Assembly: GCA_902494515.1 (NCBI GenBank)
Contig: CABUTS010000003.1
Location: forward strand, 11,771 to 75,770
Length of the DNA stretch: 64,000 nt
Reading direction: 5' to 3'
Source of the DNA: an uncultured Muribaculaceae bacterium
GTDB lineage: Bacteria > Bacteroidota > Bacteroidia > Bacteroidales > Muribaculaceae
Part shown: one piece after another, positions 25,478-36,100 of the stretch
Layout of the letters: each line of letters opens with the position of its first letter
Position numbering within the stretch: the stretch's first letter is position 1
Made by a program: the position numbers and the translations under genes
The notes under the pieces: generated by a model
Told to the model about the DNA's origin: nothing
The model's input: the letters and a program-made list of their open reading frames with translations, nothing else
The model's database searches: none

Positions 25478-25553
25478 AATAATTTTTAAATAATTTGCAA
25501 CCGACATTGTTTGCAAAGATATTTCTGCTGTCAGCCCCTCTGCCACCTTTTTG

Positions 25554-25594
25554 CAAAAAAACGCTGCTGTCAGCGGAAACCGGGACAGCAGCGT
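25554..25594 (-). terminator. Terminator of the SusC/D operon
   Basis: Minus strand: ACGCTGCTGTC (25584-25594) and GACAGCAGCGT (25561-25571) pair perfectly around a 12-base loop, followed by a run of T (25554-25560). It lies 83 bases after the stop of the GH43-SGNH gene. The gap between also holds two AATTAAAAxCTTCGGGG copies near 25620-25668. Confidence 0.9.
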
Positions 25595-25676
25595 AAAATT
25601 AAGTAAATGAAGCCTTGGAAATTAAAATCTTCGGGGATAAAGTTTTTGGAATTAAAAACTTCGGGGGTTCACTGTT

Positions 25677-28628
25677 TTATCGCGCGAGGAGTTTGGAGGC
25701 GGTGCCGTCGGAGTTGCAGACGATGGTCAGGCCGGGAGCGGGGGAGGAGAGGCGGCGGCCGTCAACCGAATAATATGCCACGGGGGTGGCGCCGGAGGCA
25801 TCGGAATCGGCTGTCACCGAGGTGATGCCGGACTGTCTGGGGCCCTTGTAGGTCATGGCGTTGAGGCTCATGGCCAGATTCGGCACGGTGCAACTCACCA
25901 CATCCGCGTCATCCGAAACATTAGCTACATTAGCTATTTTAGCTATTTTAGCTACGTTAGCTATATTAGCTGCATCTTCGGGCAGCATCGCCGGGGAGTA
26001 GATTTCGAGCGAGGATTTCAGCATATTGCCGGAGCAATGTGCGCCGATTTCGGTCATGTTCATGGCCGAGCGCCAGAAAGCGACCTCCGAGAGGGTGAAA
26101 TCGGCGGGCGTGGCAGCTGCCGCATCCTTGCAGCCGATGGTGAAGACCTTGGGGGTCAGATTTTCGTCGAAGGTGAAGACGATGTTATTGTCGAGATAAA
26201 GGATGGTTTTGCCAGCCCCGTAGTAGTGGGTCAGGGTTACGTAGTGGAAGCTGTCGTCGGTGATGGAGGCGTCTGATACAGTGGTGGTTCCGGTGGGAGC
26301 AACGTAGCTGACCTTGCCGTCGTCGCCGACCTGAATCCGGCCGGTGGTGTTGCCGCGGCTGCCGTTGGTGAAGCTGATCAGCTCGCCGGCCTCACTGACT
26401 TTCACGCGGAGCGAGATGGTGAAGGCGTTGAGGCTCTCCTCGGGGGTGAGGGTCAGGATGGTGCCCTGCTGAATCCGGAGCTCGTGGGCTTCGGCGTCGC
26501 GCTCCATCGCCAGTTCCTTCCCCGATTCGAGGGCGTCGAAGAGCGACGGCGGGATGGCGTACATCATCTGACGGTGCCCCTGGGCGTTGGGGTGGGCGTC
26601 GTCGTTGCGCAGCGAAGCGGCCCAGTGGCCGGCGCGGTCGTCGACAGCGCCGAGCATATTTACCGAGGGTACATCCCACTGGTGAATCAGCATATTCATC
26701 TGGCGGACGTAGTTATAATCCGTCGATGTATAGTCTGTTCGGGTGTAGTTGTTCATCACCACGGGCACCTTGCCGTCGGCCCGGGCCATCGAAATCAGCG
26801 CGAGCATATTGTCGCGGAACTGGTCGAACACCTGCGTGGGGTTGGTGGACCCGTGAATCCCCTCGTTGCCGAGCGAAAGGCCGAAAATCACGTACTTGCC
26901 ATGGTCGCGGATCAGGTCGTCGTAGCGGTCGAGCAGACTCAGGGTGGTGTTGCCGCCGATCGACACTCCGGAGGTGTAGAGGGGGTAGTCGCTGCGGCCG
27001 CGGTCGGTGCGGGTCTTGAGCTGCTCGCCGTAGAGATAGGCGTAGCCGTGGAAATTCGTTGCGCCCTGACCGTTGGCCACCGACGAACCGAACACACAGA
27101 TGCGGTAGGGGTCGACCGGGGCGGAAATCATGTATGTGGCTCGGTTGAGGTCGAGGGTTACGGTGTAGGTGCCGGGGTTGATGCGGATTTCTTCGCCGTT
27201 GCGCTTGTCGCCGGGAAGGGTCACCTGGTCCGTGCCGTGGACACGCATGATGTCGGTGTCGCCGTTGAGCCGGAAGTGAATCCGGCGGCCGGGATATTCC
27301 ATCGAACCGTTCTTGGTCAGCTCGGTTTCACCGCCGAAGACGCCGTTGCCGAGGTAGGGGAGGGTTACACCGTCGGTTACGGTGCCTACGACCCTGACAT
27401 CGCTGACGGGGGTGAGCCGGAAGCTCTTCGACTCCGTATCGGCGAACACGCGGTATATGCCGGGTTCCATACATTCGCCGCTGAAGCTGACGGGGAGCCC
27501 GTGGGCATCGGTGCCGCTGAAGGTGAACGCGCCGGCTTTCAGCTTCACGAAGCAGCTGAACTGCCCTTTGCTCAGATGCATGGCGGGAGTGAACACCGAG
27601 GCGGGGTCGGCGGTGATCCGGTAGGGCTGACCCTGCGACTTGTCGACGTTGAAGGTCAGGATGCGGGTGCGGCGGGGATTAACCTTATTCTCGCCGTTGT
27701 GGACGTGATACATATAGCGCATCTTCCCGTCGTTGTCGAAGAACACTTCGCCGTGGCCCGAGCCTTTCTCGCCGACGATGCTGCGGTGGATCACGGGGTT
27801 ACCCTCATATTTGGTCCAGGGGCCGAGCGGCGAGTTGGCGGTGGCGTAACCGACGGCGTAGTCCGGACTCATGTAGTGGTTGGCGGAGTAGAACATATAG
27901 TAGACGCCGTCGAGCTTGACGACCGACGCCCCCTCCATCACCAGGCCGGGGTAGGCGCCGGTGTTCTCCCACTGCTGGGTGTTGCGGAAACACTCCACGG
28001 CGGTGCCGGGAATCATCTTCCAGGTCTGCGGGTCGAGCTCGCAGACGCAGATGATGTTGCCGCCGTGGAAACGGACGTGATACATGTAGCATCGGCCGTC
28101 GTCATCGCGGAAAATGAAGGGGTCGATGTTCCCCTCGGAGTTGTCGACGGGGGCGACCTCAGCCTGGGTGTAGTCGCCGTCGATGGCTGTGCTGCGAGCT
28201 ATGCAGCATCGCTCGTTGGCGACGTAGGCAATCAGATAGTCGTCATCGCCGGCCTTGAAGAACTGCGGCGCCCAGAAACCCTGCGTGCCCCAGCACTGAT
28301 GGTCCTTGATCAGAATCATCGAGTCGGGGCGGGCGTAGGTCCAGTCGGTCAGATTGTCGCTTTCGAGCAGGGTGAAACCTGCCGGGCTGAAGCTGCGGGT
28401 CCCCGCGGCGTAGAATTTGCCGTTCTCGGTGTAGACCGTCGGGTCGGCCAAGAGGAAATCGCGGGGAGCACCCGAGCCTGCGGGGTCGTCGAGCGAGAGC
28501 ATTTCAACGCTCTGCAGCGCGCCCTCATCGAGAGCCGTTCCGGTCATGCTCAGCGACGATGCCGCCCGGGCGCCGCCGACTGCAACTGTGATGGCCGCGG
28601 CCATCGCGAAAATAGCTTTCGGATTCAT
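25677..28628 (-). CDS. Multidomain GH43 - SGNH esterase - LamG-like secreted enzyme
   Basis: 983 residues with a signal peptide (1-22). Residues about 55-340 form a GH43 five-bladed propeller: LLADPTVYTENGKFY holds the base Asp, NIDPFIFRDDDG the pKa-tuning Asp, and VMEGASVVKLDGVYY the acid Glu. Residues 345-510 are beta-rich linkers. Residues 511-720 form an SGNH hydrolase: FGSSVANGQGA with the expected nucleophile Ser516, GNEG, and DDAHPNAQGH. A concanavalin/LamG-like domain (about 735-885) and a sorting-type tail ending KLLAR follow. GH43 plus SGNH suggests removal of arabinose or xylose and ester groups from one branched glycan. A region of 9-base tandem repeats encodes IANVAKIAKIANVANV (25921-25972). 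It is the last gene of the operon. Confidence 0.88.
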   Translation of the reverse strand: MNPKAIFAMAAAITVAVGGARAASSLSMTGTALDEGALQSVEMLSLDDPAGSGAPRDFLLADPTVYTENGKFYAAGTRSFSPAGFTLLESDNLTDWTYARPDSMILIKDHQCWGTQGFWAPQFFKAGDDDYLIAYVANERCCIARSTAIDGDYTQAEVAPVDNSEGNIDPFIFRDDDGRCYMYHVRFHGGNIICVCELDPQTWKMIPGTAVECFRNTQQWENTGAYPGLVMEGASVVKLDGVYYMFYSANHYMSPDYAVGYATANSPLGPWTKYEGNPVIHRSIVGEKGSGHGEVFFDNDGKMRYMYHVHNGENKVNPRRTRILTFNVDKSQGQPYRITADPASVFTPAMHLSKGQFSCFVKLKAGAFTFSGTDAHGLPVSFSGECMEPGIYRVFADTESKSFRLTPVSDVRVVGTVTDGVTLPYLGNGVFGGETELTKNGSMEYPGRRIHFRLNGDTDIMRVHGTDQVTLPGDKRNGEEIRINPGTYTVTLDLNRATYMISAPVDPYRICVFGSSVANGQGATNFHGYAYLYGEQLKTRTDRGRSDYPLYTSGVSIGGNTTLSLLDRYDDLIRDHGKYVIFGLSLGNEGIHGSTNPTQVFDQFRDNMLALISMARADGKVPVVMNNYTRTDYTSTDYNYVRQMNMLIHQWDVPSVNMLGAVDDRAGHWAASLRNDDAHPNAQGHRQMMYAIPPSLFDALESGKELAMERDAEAHELRIQQGTILTLTPEESLNAFTISLRVKVSEAGELISFTNGSRGNTTGRIQVGDDGKVSYVAPTGTTTVSDASITDDSFHYVTLTHYYGAGKTILYLDNNIVFTFDENLTPKVFTIGCKDAAAATPADFTLSEVAFWRSAMNMTEIGAHCSGNMLKSSLEIYSPAMLPEDAANIANVAKIAKIANVANVSDDADVVSCTVPNLAMSLNAMTYKGPRQSGITSVTADSDASGATPVAYYSVDGRRLSSPAPGLTIVCNSDGTASKLLAR

Positions 28629-28684
28629 GTTTGTATATGAGATCTGAGATTTTATTCTAAATTGTTTTTTCAGGCGTTCCAGTC

Positions 28685-29680
28685 TTATTGCTGTTCCGGA
28701 CAGCAGGCTGCGTCGTCGGCATCAAGAAACCGCGGGCCAACACCTTCGTGGGTGATTTTTACCGGCGCGATGCTCCCGTCGGGGTTGAAAACCAGCCGGT
28801 CGATGCAGGTGTGGCGGTGGTCGCGCCCGGTGTCGCCCAGAGGTCTGCGGTGATAGACGATGTAATATTCGTCATGTCTCGGAATCCGGATTACCGAATG
28901 GTGGCCGGCGCCGGTGGCGACTTCGGGGTCGGCGGCGAGTATCTTGGCCTGACGGACAAACGGCCCGAAGGGGGTGTCGGAAACCGAGTAGGCCACGGAA
29001 TAGTCCGGACCTCCCCAGCCCCCTTCGCTCCACATGAAGTAGTACTTCCCGTTGCGTTTGAGCATGAAAGGCCCTTCGACATACCCCTCGGGAGTGACTT
29101 CGCGGTAGATGCTTCCGTCGTTCCAGGGGAGGAGCCCGGTGAAATCCTCGTTGAGCCGCACCATGTTGCAGTGACCCCAGCCGCCGTAGTACATATACCA
29201 CTGGCCGTTGTCGTCGTGGAATACGAACTGGTCGATAGGCTGCGCGCCGTTTACGATGTCGTTGATGAGCGGTTTGCCGAGCAGGTCCCTGAACGGACCC
29301 TCGGGACGGTCGGCCACAGCAACGCCGATGCCGCCGGTTTCACCCTCGTGGACGTCGTTGGCCGAGAAGAACAGGAAGTATTTCCCCCGGTTCTCGACGA
29401 TTGCCGGCGCCCACAGGCATTTTTCGGCCCAGCGGACCTCGGCGGTGTCGATGATTGCATGATGGCGCTCCCAGTTCACGAGGTCTTTCGATGAAAAGCA
29501 GTCGATGAAGGTCTGATTTTCATAGAGGTCGCTCCAAGTCGGGTAAATCCAGTATGTGTCGCCGAAAACCACCCCTTCGGGGTCGGCATACCACCCGTCG
29601 AACACCGGATTTTTGGCCGGCAGCGCGGGCGCCAGCATCATCAGTCCGGTAATCGCGGTTATCAGTCGTAGTTTATTCAT
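28685..29680 (-). CDS. GH43 family glycosidase, exported
   Basis: 331 residues from the ATG at 29680; a TTG at 29701 is less likely. A signal peptide (about 1-22, ALPAK) is followed by a single GH43 propeller with an intact triad: GWYADPEGVV (base), PIDQFVFHDDNGQWY (pKa-tuning Asp) and GYVEGPFMLKRNGKYY (acid). Family members cut terminal or internal alpha-L-arabinofuranosyl, beta-D-xylosyl or beta-galactosyl links; the sequence alone does not fix the subfamily. It lies between the DUF4973-type lipoprotein and the GH43-SGNH enzyme, 56 bases before the latter. Confidence 0.9.
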   Translation of the reverse strand: MNKLRLITAITGLMMLAPALPAKNPVFDGWYADPEGVVFGDTYWIYPTWSDLYENQTFIDCFSSKDLVNWERHHAIIDTAEVRWAEKCLWAPAIVENRGKYFLFFSANDVHEGETGGIGVAVADRPEGPFRDLLGKPLINDIVNGAQPIDQFVFHDDNGQWYMYYGGWGHCNMVRLNEDFTGLLPWNDGSIYREVTPEGYVEGPFMLKRNGKYYFMWSEGGWGGPDYSVAYSVSDTPFGPFVRQAKILAADPEVATGAGHHSVIRIPRHDEYYIVYHRRPLGDTGRDHRHTCIDRLVFNPDGSIAPVKITHEGVGPRFLDADDAACCPEQQ

Positions 29681-29761
29681 CAATAATGGCGGATTGAGCA
29701 ACCGCCGCCATGGAGGGTTGACATAGCGGCGGCTGTTAATAGGAATTTTAGAATCTGGAGA

Positions 29762-30811
29762 TTACTGGAAGTCGATCTGGTCCTCCTCAGGCATCTGAGT
29801 GTTGAGGCGGCGCTCCATGGCTATGGTGCCGTTGACGTTGTATTCGATTTCGGAACCTATGGCCGACATGTAGTCGGTGAAGTTGTAGTCCATGTCGTTG
29901 ATGATTACGGTGCGGCGCATGATGTAGCTCTGCACTTCATCGTCCTGCTCGAGGATGGTGAACTTGGCGACCTTGTTGGCCGTGAATTTCATCGCGGGAT
30001 TGTTGCAGGTCAGAGTCACGTCGCCGCGCTTGCCGTCGGAGCTGGTGGGGGTGAAGGTGGCGTAGATCTTGAAGTTGCGGCGCAGCTGGGAGTTCTCGTT
30101 GAAGTTGCCGGCGTAGAAGAACACGGTGTTGGAGTTCACTACGTAGGCCTCTACGGTGGTCATACCGCCCGGTTCGTTGTCGGTTACGCCGCCGGAGACG
30201 ATGTAGAACTTCAGGTTACCGGCCTGATACTCGCCGGAGTAGGTGGTGTAGGGGAGAACGCGCAGCATTGCGGTGGCGTAGTTCTTGCGGGGGTTGCGCT
30301 CGTAGCCCTCGCCGGGAGCCACGGTCAGCGGCAGCAGATAGCGCTGCGAAAGGTCGATGCCGTTGAAGTGGAAACGGAGGCGGAGCAGCGATTTGTTCTC
30401 GCCGGCCTTGATGCCGATGGTCTCGGGGACATCGGCGTACTCCCACATATCGTTGTACCACAGGTCCTTGCGGGTGCTGAAACGCTCGTAGTTGAGGGTG
30501 GGGAGGGTATCGGAGTGGGCGATGTTCACCGTCAGGTTGGAGGGGTTGTCGGTGGAGCCGCTGACGAGAACCGGGAGGTCGTAGTGCGACTCACCTTCGG
30601 CGCCGTAGAGCGGCGAGCCGTCCTCATTGCTGCGGGTGTAGGGGACATAGACGGTTGTCACGCCGACGTTGTCACCCGCGGTGGCCAGAGGGGCCTTGAA
30701 GCTGATGTAGTGGGCATACTGTTCCTCTTCCCAGTCGTCGTTGCAGGAGGTCAGGGCCGGAGCAATCATGCTTGCTGCAAGAAGCAGCGGTATATAAAGT
30801 CTTTTGGACAT
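29762..30811 (-). CDS. DUF4973-type surface lipoprotein (SGBP position)
   Basis: 349 residues. It has a lipoprotein signal with Cys23 (PALTSC) then NDDWEEE, the acidic surface-export pattern. It resembles the DUF1735/DUF4973 group that follows SusD in many loci: an N-terminal beta domain (HYISFKAPL, TTVYVPYTRS) and a C-terminal lipocalin-like part (VEYNVNGTI). Its position after susD makes it the likely extra glycan-binding protein, in the place of SusE/F. Family placement is moderate. The 93-base gap from susD holds a tandem duplication. Confidence 0.78.
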   Translation of the reverse strand: MSKRLYIPLLLAASMIAPALTSCNDDWEEEQYAHYISFKAPLATAGDNVGVTTVYVPYTRSNEDGSPLYGAEGESHYDLPVLVSGSTDNPSNLTVNIAHSDTLPTLNYERFSTRKDLWYNDMWEYADVPETIGIKAGENKSLLRLRFHFNGIDLSQRYLLPLTVAPGEGYERNPRKNYATAMLRVLPYTTYSGEYQAGNLKFYIVSGGVTDNEPGGMTTVEAYVVNSNTVFFYAGNFNENSQLRRNFKIYATFTPTSSDGKRGDVTLTCNNPAMKFTANKVAKFTILEQDDEVQSYIMRRTVIINDMDYNFTDYMSAIGSEIEYNVNGTIAMERRLNTQMPEEDQIDFQ

Positions 30812-30840
30812 AATGGTTGACTTTTTGTTGATTAGCCGAA

Positions 30841-30886
30841 AAAAATCTGCTTATCGGTGAAAGCTGAAAAATCTGCTTATCGGTGA
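30841..30886. repeat. Tandem 20-base copies between susD and the next lipoprotein
   Basis: AAAAATCTGCTTATCGGTGA occurs exactly at 30841-30860 and 30867-30886, 26-base period. The array lies within the operon, 18 bases downstream of the susD stop (30905). Confidence 0.9.
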
Positions 30887-30904
30887 TTGGACTTGGTGGG
30901 AGGA

Positions 30905-33079
30905 TTAATCGTAGTACTGCCATCCGGGCGACTGAACGAGCGCCTTGTTGCGCTTGAGTTCGTTGAAGCTGATGGGCCAGAAGTACATCTTCTCGGAGAA
31001 GACGGTCGGGAGGTCGTAGACGGGGACGACCTTCTGGAACTCATCCTGCTGCTTGGCGGTCATCAGCACGTTGCAGCCGTAGACGGTCTTGGATTCCTCG
31101 ACGGGGGCATCCATCCAGCGGCGGAGGTCGTAGTAGCGCTTGCCTTCGGCGAGGAACTCGATCATGCGCTCGCGTTTGATTTTGGTGCGGAAGATGTCGG
31201 CGTCGCCGTAGTCAGCGGAGGTGTAGTCGGGGATGCCGGCGCGGATACGTACGGGGCGCACGCCGCGCTTCATCTCGTTGATGTCGCGGGAGATGTTGTA
31301 GACCTGCGAGCCGTCCCAGGAGGCGATCTGATAGGATCCGGTCAGCTCGTTGAGGGCCTCGGCGTAGAGCAGCAGGATGTCGGCGTAGCGGATGGCGGGT
31401 TCCCACTTCTGCACGATGTGGCTGTAGTCGTTGCCGTCGCGGACCGCACGCCAGTCGGCGGGGTTCACAAACTTCTTGCAGCCGATGCCGGTGCGGAGGT
31501 AATAGCCGGTGTTGGTGTAACCGTTGTTCTGAACTTCTGTTTTGTCGCCGCTGCCGGCGGAGACAGTGCCGCGCCAGTAGTAAACCTGCATGTAGTGGTT
31601 GGGTTTGTCGGGATTGGCGTTCCACCAGTATGAGCCGTTGAACGAAACGCAGGCGTAGAAGCGGGGTTCGCGTTCGGCGTACTGCATCGACACACCCTGT
31701 CCGAGCGGGGGATACTTGGTGTAGGGATTTTCGCCGCGGGCGTTGGTGGTCCATCCCTTGCGGCGGGCCGAACCGTCGCCGCCGTTCATCTCGCTGTCCT
31801 TGCCGGGGCAGTCGGAGCCGTCGAGCATGTAGTAGGCGTCGACCATCTTCTGGGTCAGGCCGTGGCAGTTGAAGCCGAAGAGCGAGTTGGGCATCTGGTG
31901 GGTGACGAGGGCGTCGATGCTCTGGTGACGGCTGGTGCCGACGTTGTAGCCGCGGGAGAAGATGATTTCGGAGTTGTTCAGGTCAGCGACGCCGTTGAAG
32001 AGGTCGCGGTACGAGAGGTAGGGGTCGATGTCGGCGTAGCCTTCGGGCCAGGGCTTCTCGGAGAAGTCGTTGTCCTTGAAGGGGGTGATGGTGACGGGAT
32101 AACCGGTGGTGCGGTTGTCGACGGTGTTTACACCAACGTGGAAGAGTTCATAGTGGGCGGGACACTCGATGACGTCGCGGCAGGCGGCAGCGGCGCGGGC
32201 CCACTTGCTTTCGTCGTAGGTCAGGCCCAGCAGGGGAGTGCCGTCGTTGTTGGTGAAGTTCTTGGCGAAGGCGTCGCTGACACCGGCGGGGTGGGAGCCG
32301 TTGGCCAGCTGACCGTTGGCCAGCGGCGAGGCGGCGTAGATGAAGGCCAGGGCGCGGGTGGCCAGGGCGGCGCCGCGGGTCGGGCGCACGAGGTTCTCGG
32401 AGCTGGTGTTGCCGGAGAAGCGGCTCCAGTTCTGGAGCTCGTTGGCGGCCTGGATCATTTCATCGCCGATGAACTGGGCTACCTCCTCGTAGGTGCTGCG
32501 GGGGGTGGCGAGGTCGGTGTAGTCGAGGGTGTAGTCAGCGCCTTTGTCGGGCATGATGGGCACCGGACCGTAGCGGCGCATCAGTAGCCAGTAGTAGTAA
32601 GCGCGGACGAAGCGGGCCTGGCCCTTCATGTCGAGGCGCTGCTCCTCGGTCATGGCGGTGTTGCGGTCGATGTTGTGGATGAAGACCGAAGCCTGGTAGA
32701 TGCCGCGGTAGGCGTCGCGCCAGAAGTTGGAGCCGTAGTTCTCGTCGTAGTCGCCCTGCTTGAAGGCGTTGTAGGATTCCATGGCATCGTATTCGGTCTG
32801 ATAACGGTTGTCGCGGTCGCCATAGTAGTAGTCGTCGGCGAAGTTGTGCAGACCTACGCTGTGGCGTTCCTTGGTGCACACTTCGGCAAGGTCGGTGCGC
32901 AGGTAGCTGTAAGCCTGCGCCAGCCAGCCGTTGGTCTGGTTGATGTCGGTGAACACCGACTCGATCGTGCGGCGGTCATCGAAATATTTGTCGGCATCGA
33001 GTGTGTCCTCGCAGCCGGTGAGGTATGCGCTCATGGCCAGGGCCAGGACAGAAACTGATTTGACTATATATTTTTTCAT
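30905..33079 (-). CDS. SusD/RagB-type surface glycan-binding lipoprotein
   Basis: 724 residues, at the long end for SusD. It has a lipoprotein signal with Cys23 (AYLTGC) then EDTLDADKYFDDR. The helical TPR-like core is visible (TNGWLAQAYSYLRTDLAE, EQRLDMKGQARFVRAYYYWLLM near 175) and the C-terminal RagB part ends REFIMEFLAEGKRYYDLRRW-like, then YFWPI. SusD caps the SusC barrel and loads oligosaccharides. It follows susC by 65 bases. The glycan is not predictable from sequence alone. Confidence 0.95.
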   Translation of the reverse strand: MKKYIVKSVSVLALAMSAYLTGCEDTLDADKYFDDRRTIESVFTDINQTNGWLAQAYSYLRTDLAEVCTKERHSVGLHNFADDYYYGDRDNRYQTEYDAMESYNAFKQGDYDENYGSNFWRDAYRGIYQASVFIHNIDRNTAMTEEQRLDMKGQARFVRAYYYWLLMRRYGPVPIMPDKGADYTLDYTDLATPRSTYEEVAQFIGDEMIQAANELQNWSRFSGNTSSENLVRPTRGAALATRALAFIYAASPLANGQLANGSHPAGVSDAFAKNFTNNDGTPLLGLTYDESKWARAAAACRDVIECPAHYELFHVGVNTVDNRTTGYPVTITPFKDNDFSEKPWPEGYADIDPYLSYRDLFNGVADLNNSEIIFSRGYNVGTSRHQSIDALVTHQMPNSLFGFNCHGLTQKMVDAYYMLDGSDCPGKDSEMNGGDGSARRKGWTTNARGENPYTKYPPLGQGVSMQYAEREPRFYACVSFNGSYWWNANPDKPNHYMQVYYWRGTVSAGSGDKTEVQNNGYTNTGYYLRTGIGCKKFVNPADWRAVRDGNDYSHIVQKWEPAIRYADILLLYAEALNELTGSYQIASWDGSQVYNISRDINEMKRGVRPVRIRAGIPDYTSADYGDADIFRTKIKRERMIEFLAEGKRYYDLRRWMDAPVEESKTVYGCNVLMTAKQQDEFQKVVPVYDLPTVFSEKMYFWPISFNELKRNKALVQSPGWQYYD

Positions 33080-33144
33080 GAGTTCTGATTATTAGATCTT
33101 AATCTGAATTGGATTAACCGGTGAAAGTCTTGTCAATCCGGGAA

Positions 33145-36100
33145 TTAGAGATTAACCTGGATACCGGCGGTTACGGAACGGGTGATGGGGTAAGCCTCGC
33201 CGTTGGAGCTGCCCATTTCGGGGTCCCAAAGCTTGAAGTTGCTCCATGTCAGCAGGTTGGTGCCCTGGAGGTAGAAGCGCACGGACTTGAAGTGGATCTT
33301 GTCGGTGAAGTTCTTCGGCAGGGTGTAGCCGACTTCGAGGTTCTTCAGACGGAGGTAGCTGACGTCGCGCAGCCAGTAGGAGGAATTGCGGTAGTTGTTG
33401 TGGCTGGCGTTGTTCTCGCAGAGCACCAGTCGGGGATAGGAGGCGTTGGGGTCCTCGTTGGCTGGGATGCCGAGGGTTGCGGCGGTCTCGGAGTCGACCC
33501 AGCGGTCCTTGACGAGGTCGTTGAGAATCTGGCCGTAGCGGTCCTGGCTGAAAGCCCAGACGGTCTTGCCGTTGATCAGCACGGAGGACTTGCCGGTGCC
33601 CTGGAAGTGGAGGTTGAAGTCGAAGCCTTTCCAGTGGAGCGAAGCACCCAGACCGTAGATGAAGTTGGGGGTGGTGGTGGCGCCGATGGCCACTTCGTCG
33701 CCGTTGTCCACGATACCGTCGCCGTTGACGTCGCGGTACTTGATATCACCGGGCTGAACGTCGCCGAACATCTGCTTCGGGGAGTTGCGGATATCGTCGT
33801 AGTCGGCGAAGAGCCCCTCGGCGATGAGACCGCGCAGCTGGTTCACGCGATAGCCGGTCTGATACTGGTAGGGATAGACGTTGTTCTCGACATCGTAGTT
33901 GAGGATGGTGTTCTTGGAGTAGGTGAAGTTACCGCGGACGGTGAGGGTTGCCTCGCCGATCATGCTCTCGAAGCGGAAGTTGCCGTCGACACCTTCGAGC
34001 TTGGTGGCGCCCACGTTGGCCGAGGGTGCCTGCTCCAGACCGAGGATGTCGGGGAGGTAGTTGCGGACCATGTAGATGCCGGTACGTTTCTCATGGAAGT
34101 AGTCGGCCGTCAGGGTGAAGCGGTTGTTGAACAGGGCCAGGTCGATGCCGACGTCCTGCTTCGTGGCGACTTCCCAGGTCACGTTGGTCGAAGCCAGCGA
34201 GGAGTAGTGGACGCCGTGCTGATATTCGCCGCGGGTGGGGGAGCCGATGGTACCGAAGTTGTAGACGTTGTCGCCGGAGTAGTCGATGGTGTAGAGGTAG
34301 GGGAAGCGGTTGTCGCCGAGGCGGTCGTTACCCACGCGGCCCCAGGAGTAGCGGATCTTGAACATATCCAGCCAGGTGATATCCTTCATGAAGTTCTCGC
34401 GGGTGATGTTCCAGGCGCCGGAAACGGCGGGGAAGAAACCGAAGCGGTGGCCGTCGGCGAAGTTCTCGGAACCGTTGTAACCGAAGTTGAAGTCCACGAA
34501 GTAGCGGTAGTCCCAGTTGTAGTAAACCTGACCGGCGAGGGCCATGTTCTTGCGCGAAACGCCGTTCTTGATGTCTTCGCCGATGTTCTGGGTGGCGATG
34601 GAGGAGTCGTAGGTGTACTTGAGGTTGGCGCCGACGTTGTGCTTCTCGGCGAAGGTGCGGTTGTAGCTCAGAAGGAGGTCAAGGAAGGTGCGGCGCGAGC
34701 CGTCGTTGCCGGAGCTCTGGACCATGTCCATCTTGTCCTTGATTTTGTCGAAGATGATCTCGCCGGTTTCCTTGTCGCGGCCGTTGGCATACCAGCGGTC
34801 GGGCTGCTGACGGTGGTTGATGTAGTTGAAGTTATAGGTGTCGTAGCCGAAGCGGCCGGTGAACTTCAGGCCGGGGGTGATGAAGCGGAGGTCCTGCTCC
34901 AGGGCTACGTTGTTCTGCAGGTTGTTGTTCCATTCCTGGTTGTAGCCGGTCTGGGTGGTCATAACCCAGGGGTTGGTGCGGAGGTCATCGCGGTTCATGT
35001 TGATCATCGGCACATAACCGTTGGAGTACATGATGGGGGTCAGGATGGCGTTGTAACCGAACAGGGAGTTCCAGGTGTCGGTGTCGCCCATACCGGGGGA
35101 GTTACGCATCGAGAGGTCTCCGGAGGTTCCCAAGCGCAGCAGGGTGGTGGAGGTCAGGTCGATGTCGACGTTCAGGCGGTAGTTCCAGCGGTTGTAGTTG
35201 GCGTTGGTGTTGTACTTGTCGCGCAGGGTGGCGTCGGTCTTGTACATACCCTCGTCGTTGACGTAGGAGATCGAAGCGTAGTAGCGGACCGAGTTGCCGC
35301 CGCCGCTGATGTTCACGTTGGTGCGGTAGCTCATGGCGCCGTCCTTCAGGATGAGGTCCTTCCAGTTGACGTTGGGGTAGAGGTCGGGGTCGAGCCCGGT
35401 GCGGAACAGGTCGATTTCGGCCGGGGAGTAGTACATGCCGCGGCTGCGGGTGATGAAGGCTTCGTTCAGAAGGTTGGCGTAGGTTACGCCGTCGACGAAC
35501 TCGGGGGTCTTGGTGCGGGCGTTGTAGGAGGTCTCGAACTTCACGTTCACGTCGAACTGGCCCGGTTTACCATGTTTGGTGGTGATGAGGATAACACCGT
35601 TGGCACCCTTTGAACCGTAGATGGCGGTTGCGGAGGCATCCTTGAGGACGGTGAAGGTTTCGATATCCTCGATGTTCAGGTCGTCGATGCTCTCGCGCTC
35701 GAAACCGTCGACCAGAATGTAGGCACCGTCGCCGGCACCGAAGGTCGAGATACCGCGGATCCAGAACTCCGAGCGGTTCTTGCCGGGCTGACCGGAGGTC
35801 TGCATGGCAATGACGCCGGGGACGTTACCGGCCAGAGCGTTCGAGAGGTTCGAGGTGTTGTAGTGCTTCATGTCGTTGACGTCGACATTGGTCACGGCGC
35901 CGGTCACGGTGATTTTCTTCCGCTGACCCATACCGGTCACGACTACTTCGTTGAGGGCGGTGGTGGATTCCTCCATCTTGATCTCGTTGTTGTTGCGCGA
36001 GAGGGTGCGGACGGGGAGCTCCAGGTTCTTCATGCCGACGTATGAGAATGTCACGAAGCGGCAGTTGTCGGGGATGTCGATCGAGAATTCACCGTCGATA

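Noticed and set aside
33121..35613. 830-codon open frame on the plus strand, opposite susC
   Set aside because: Composition is dominated by Val, Gly, Asp and Ala and it lies opposite a full SusC gene. It is a shadow from the codon bias of a high-GC gene, with no signal or domain.
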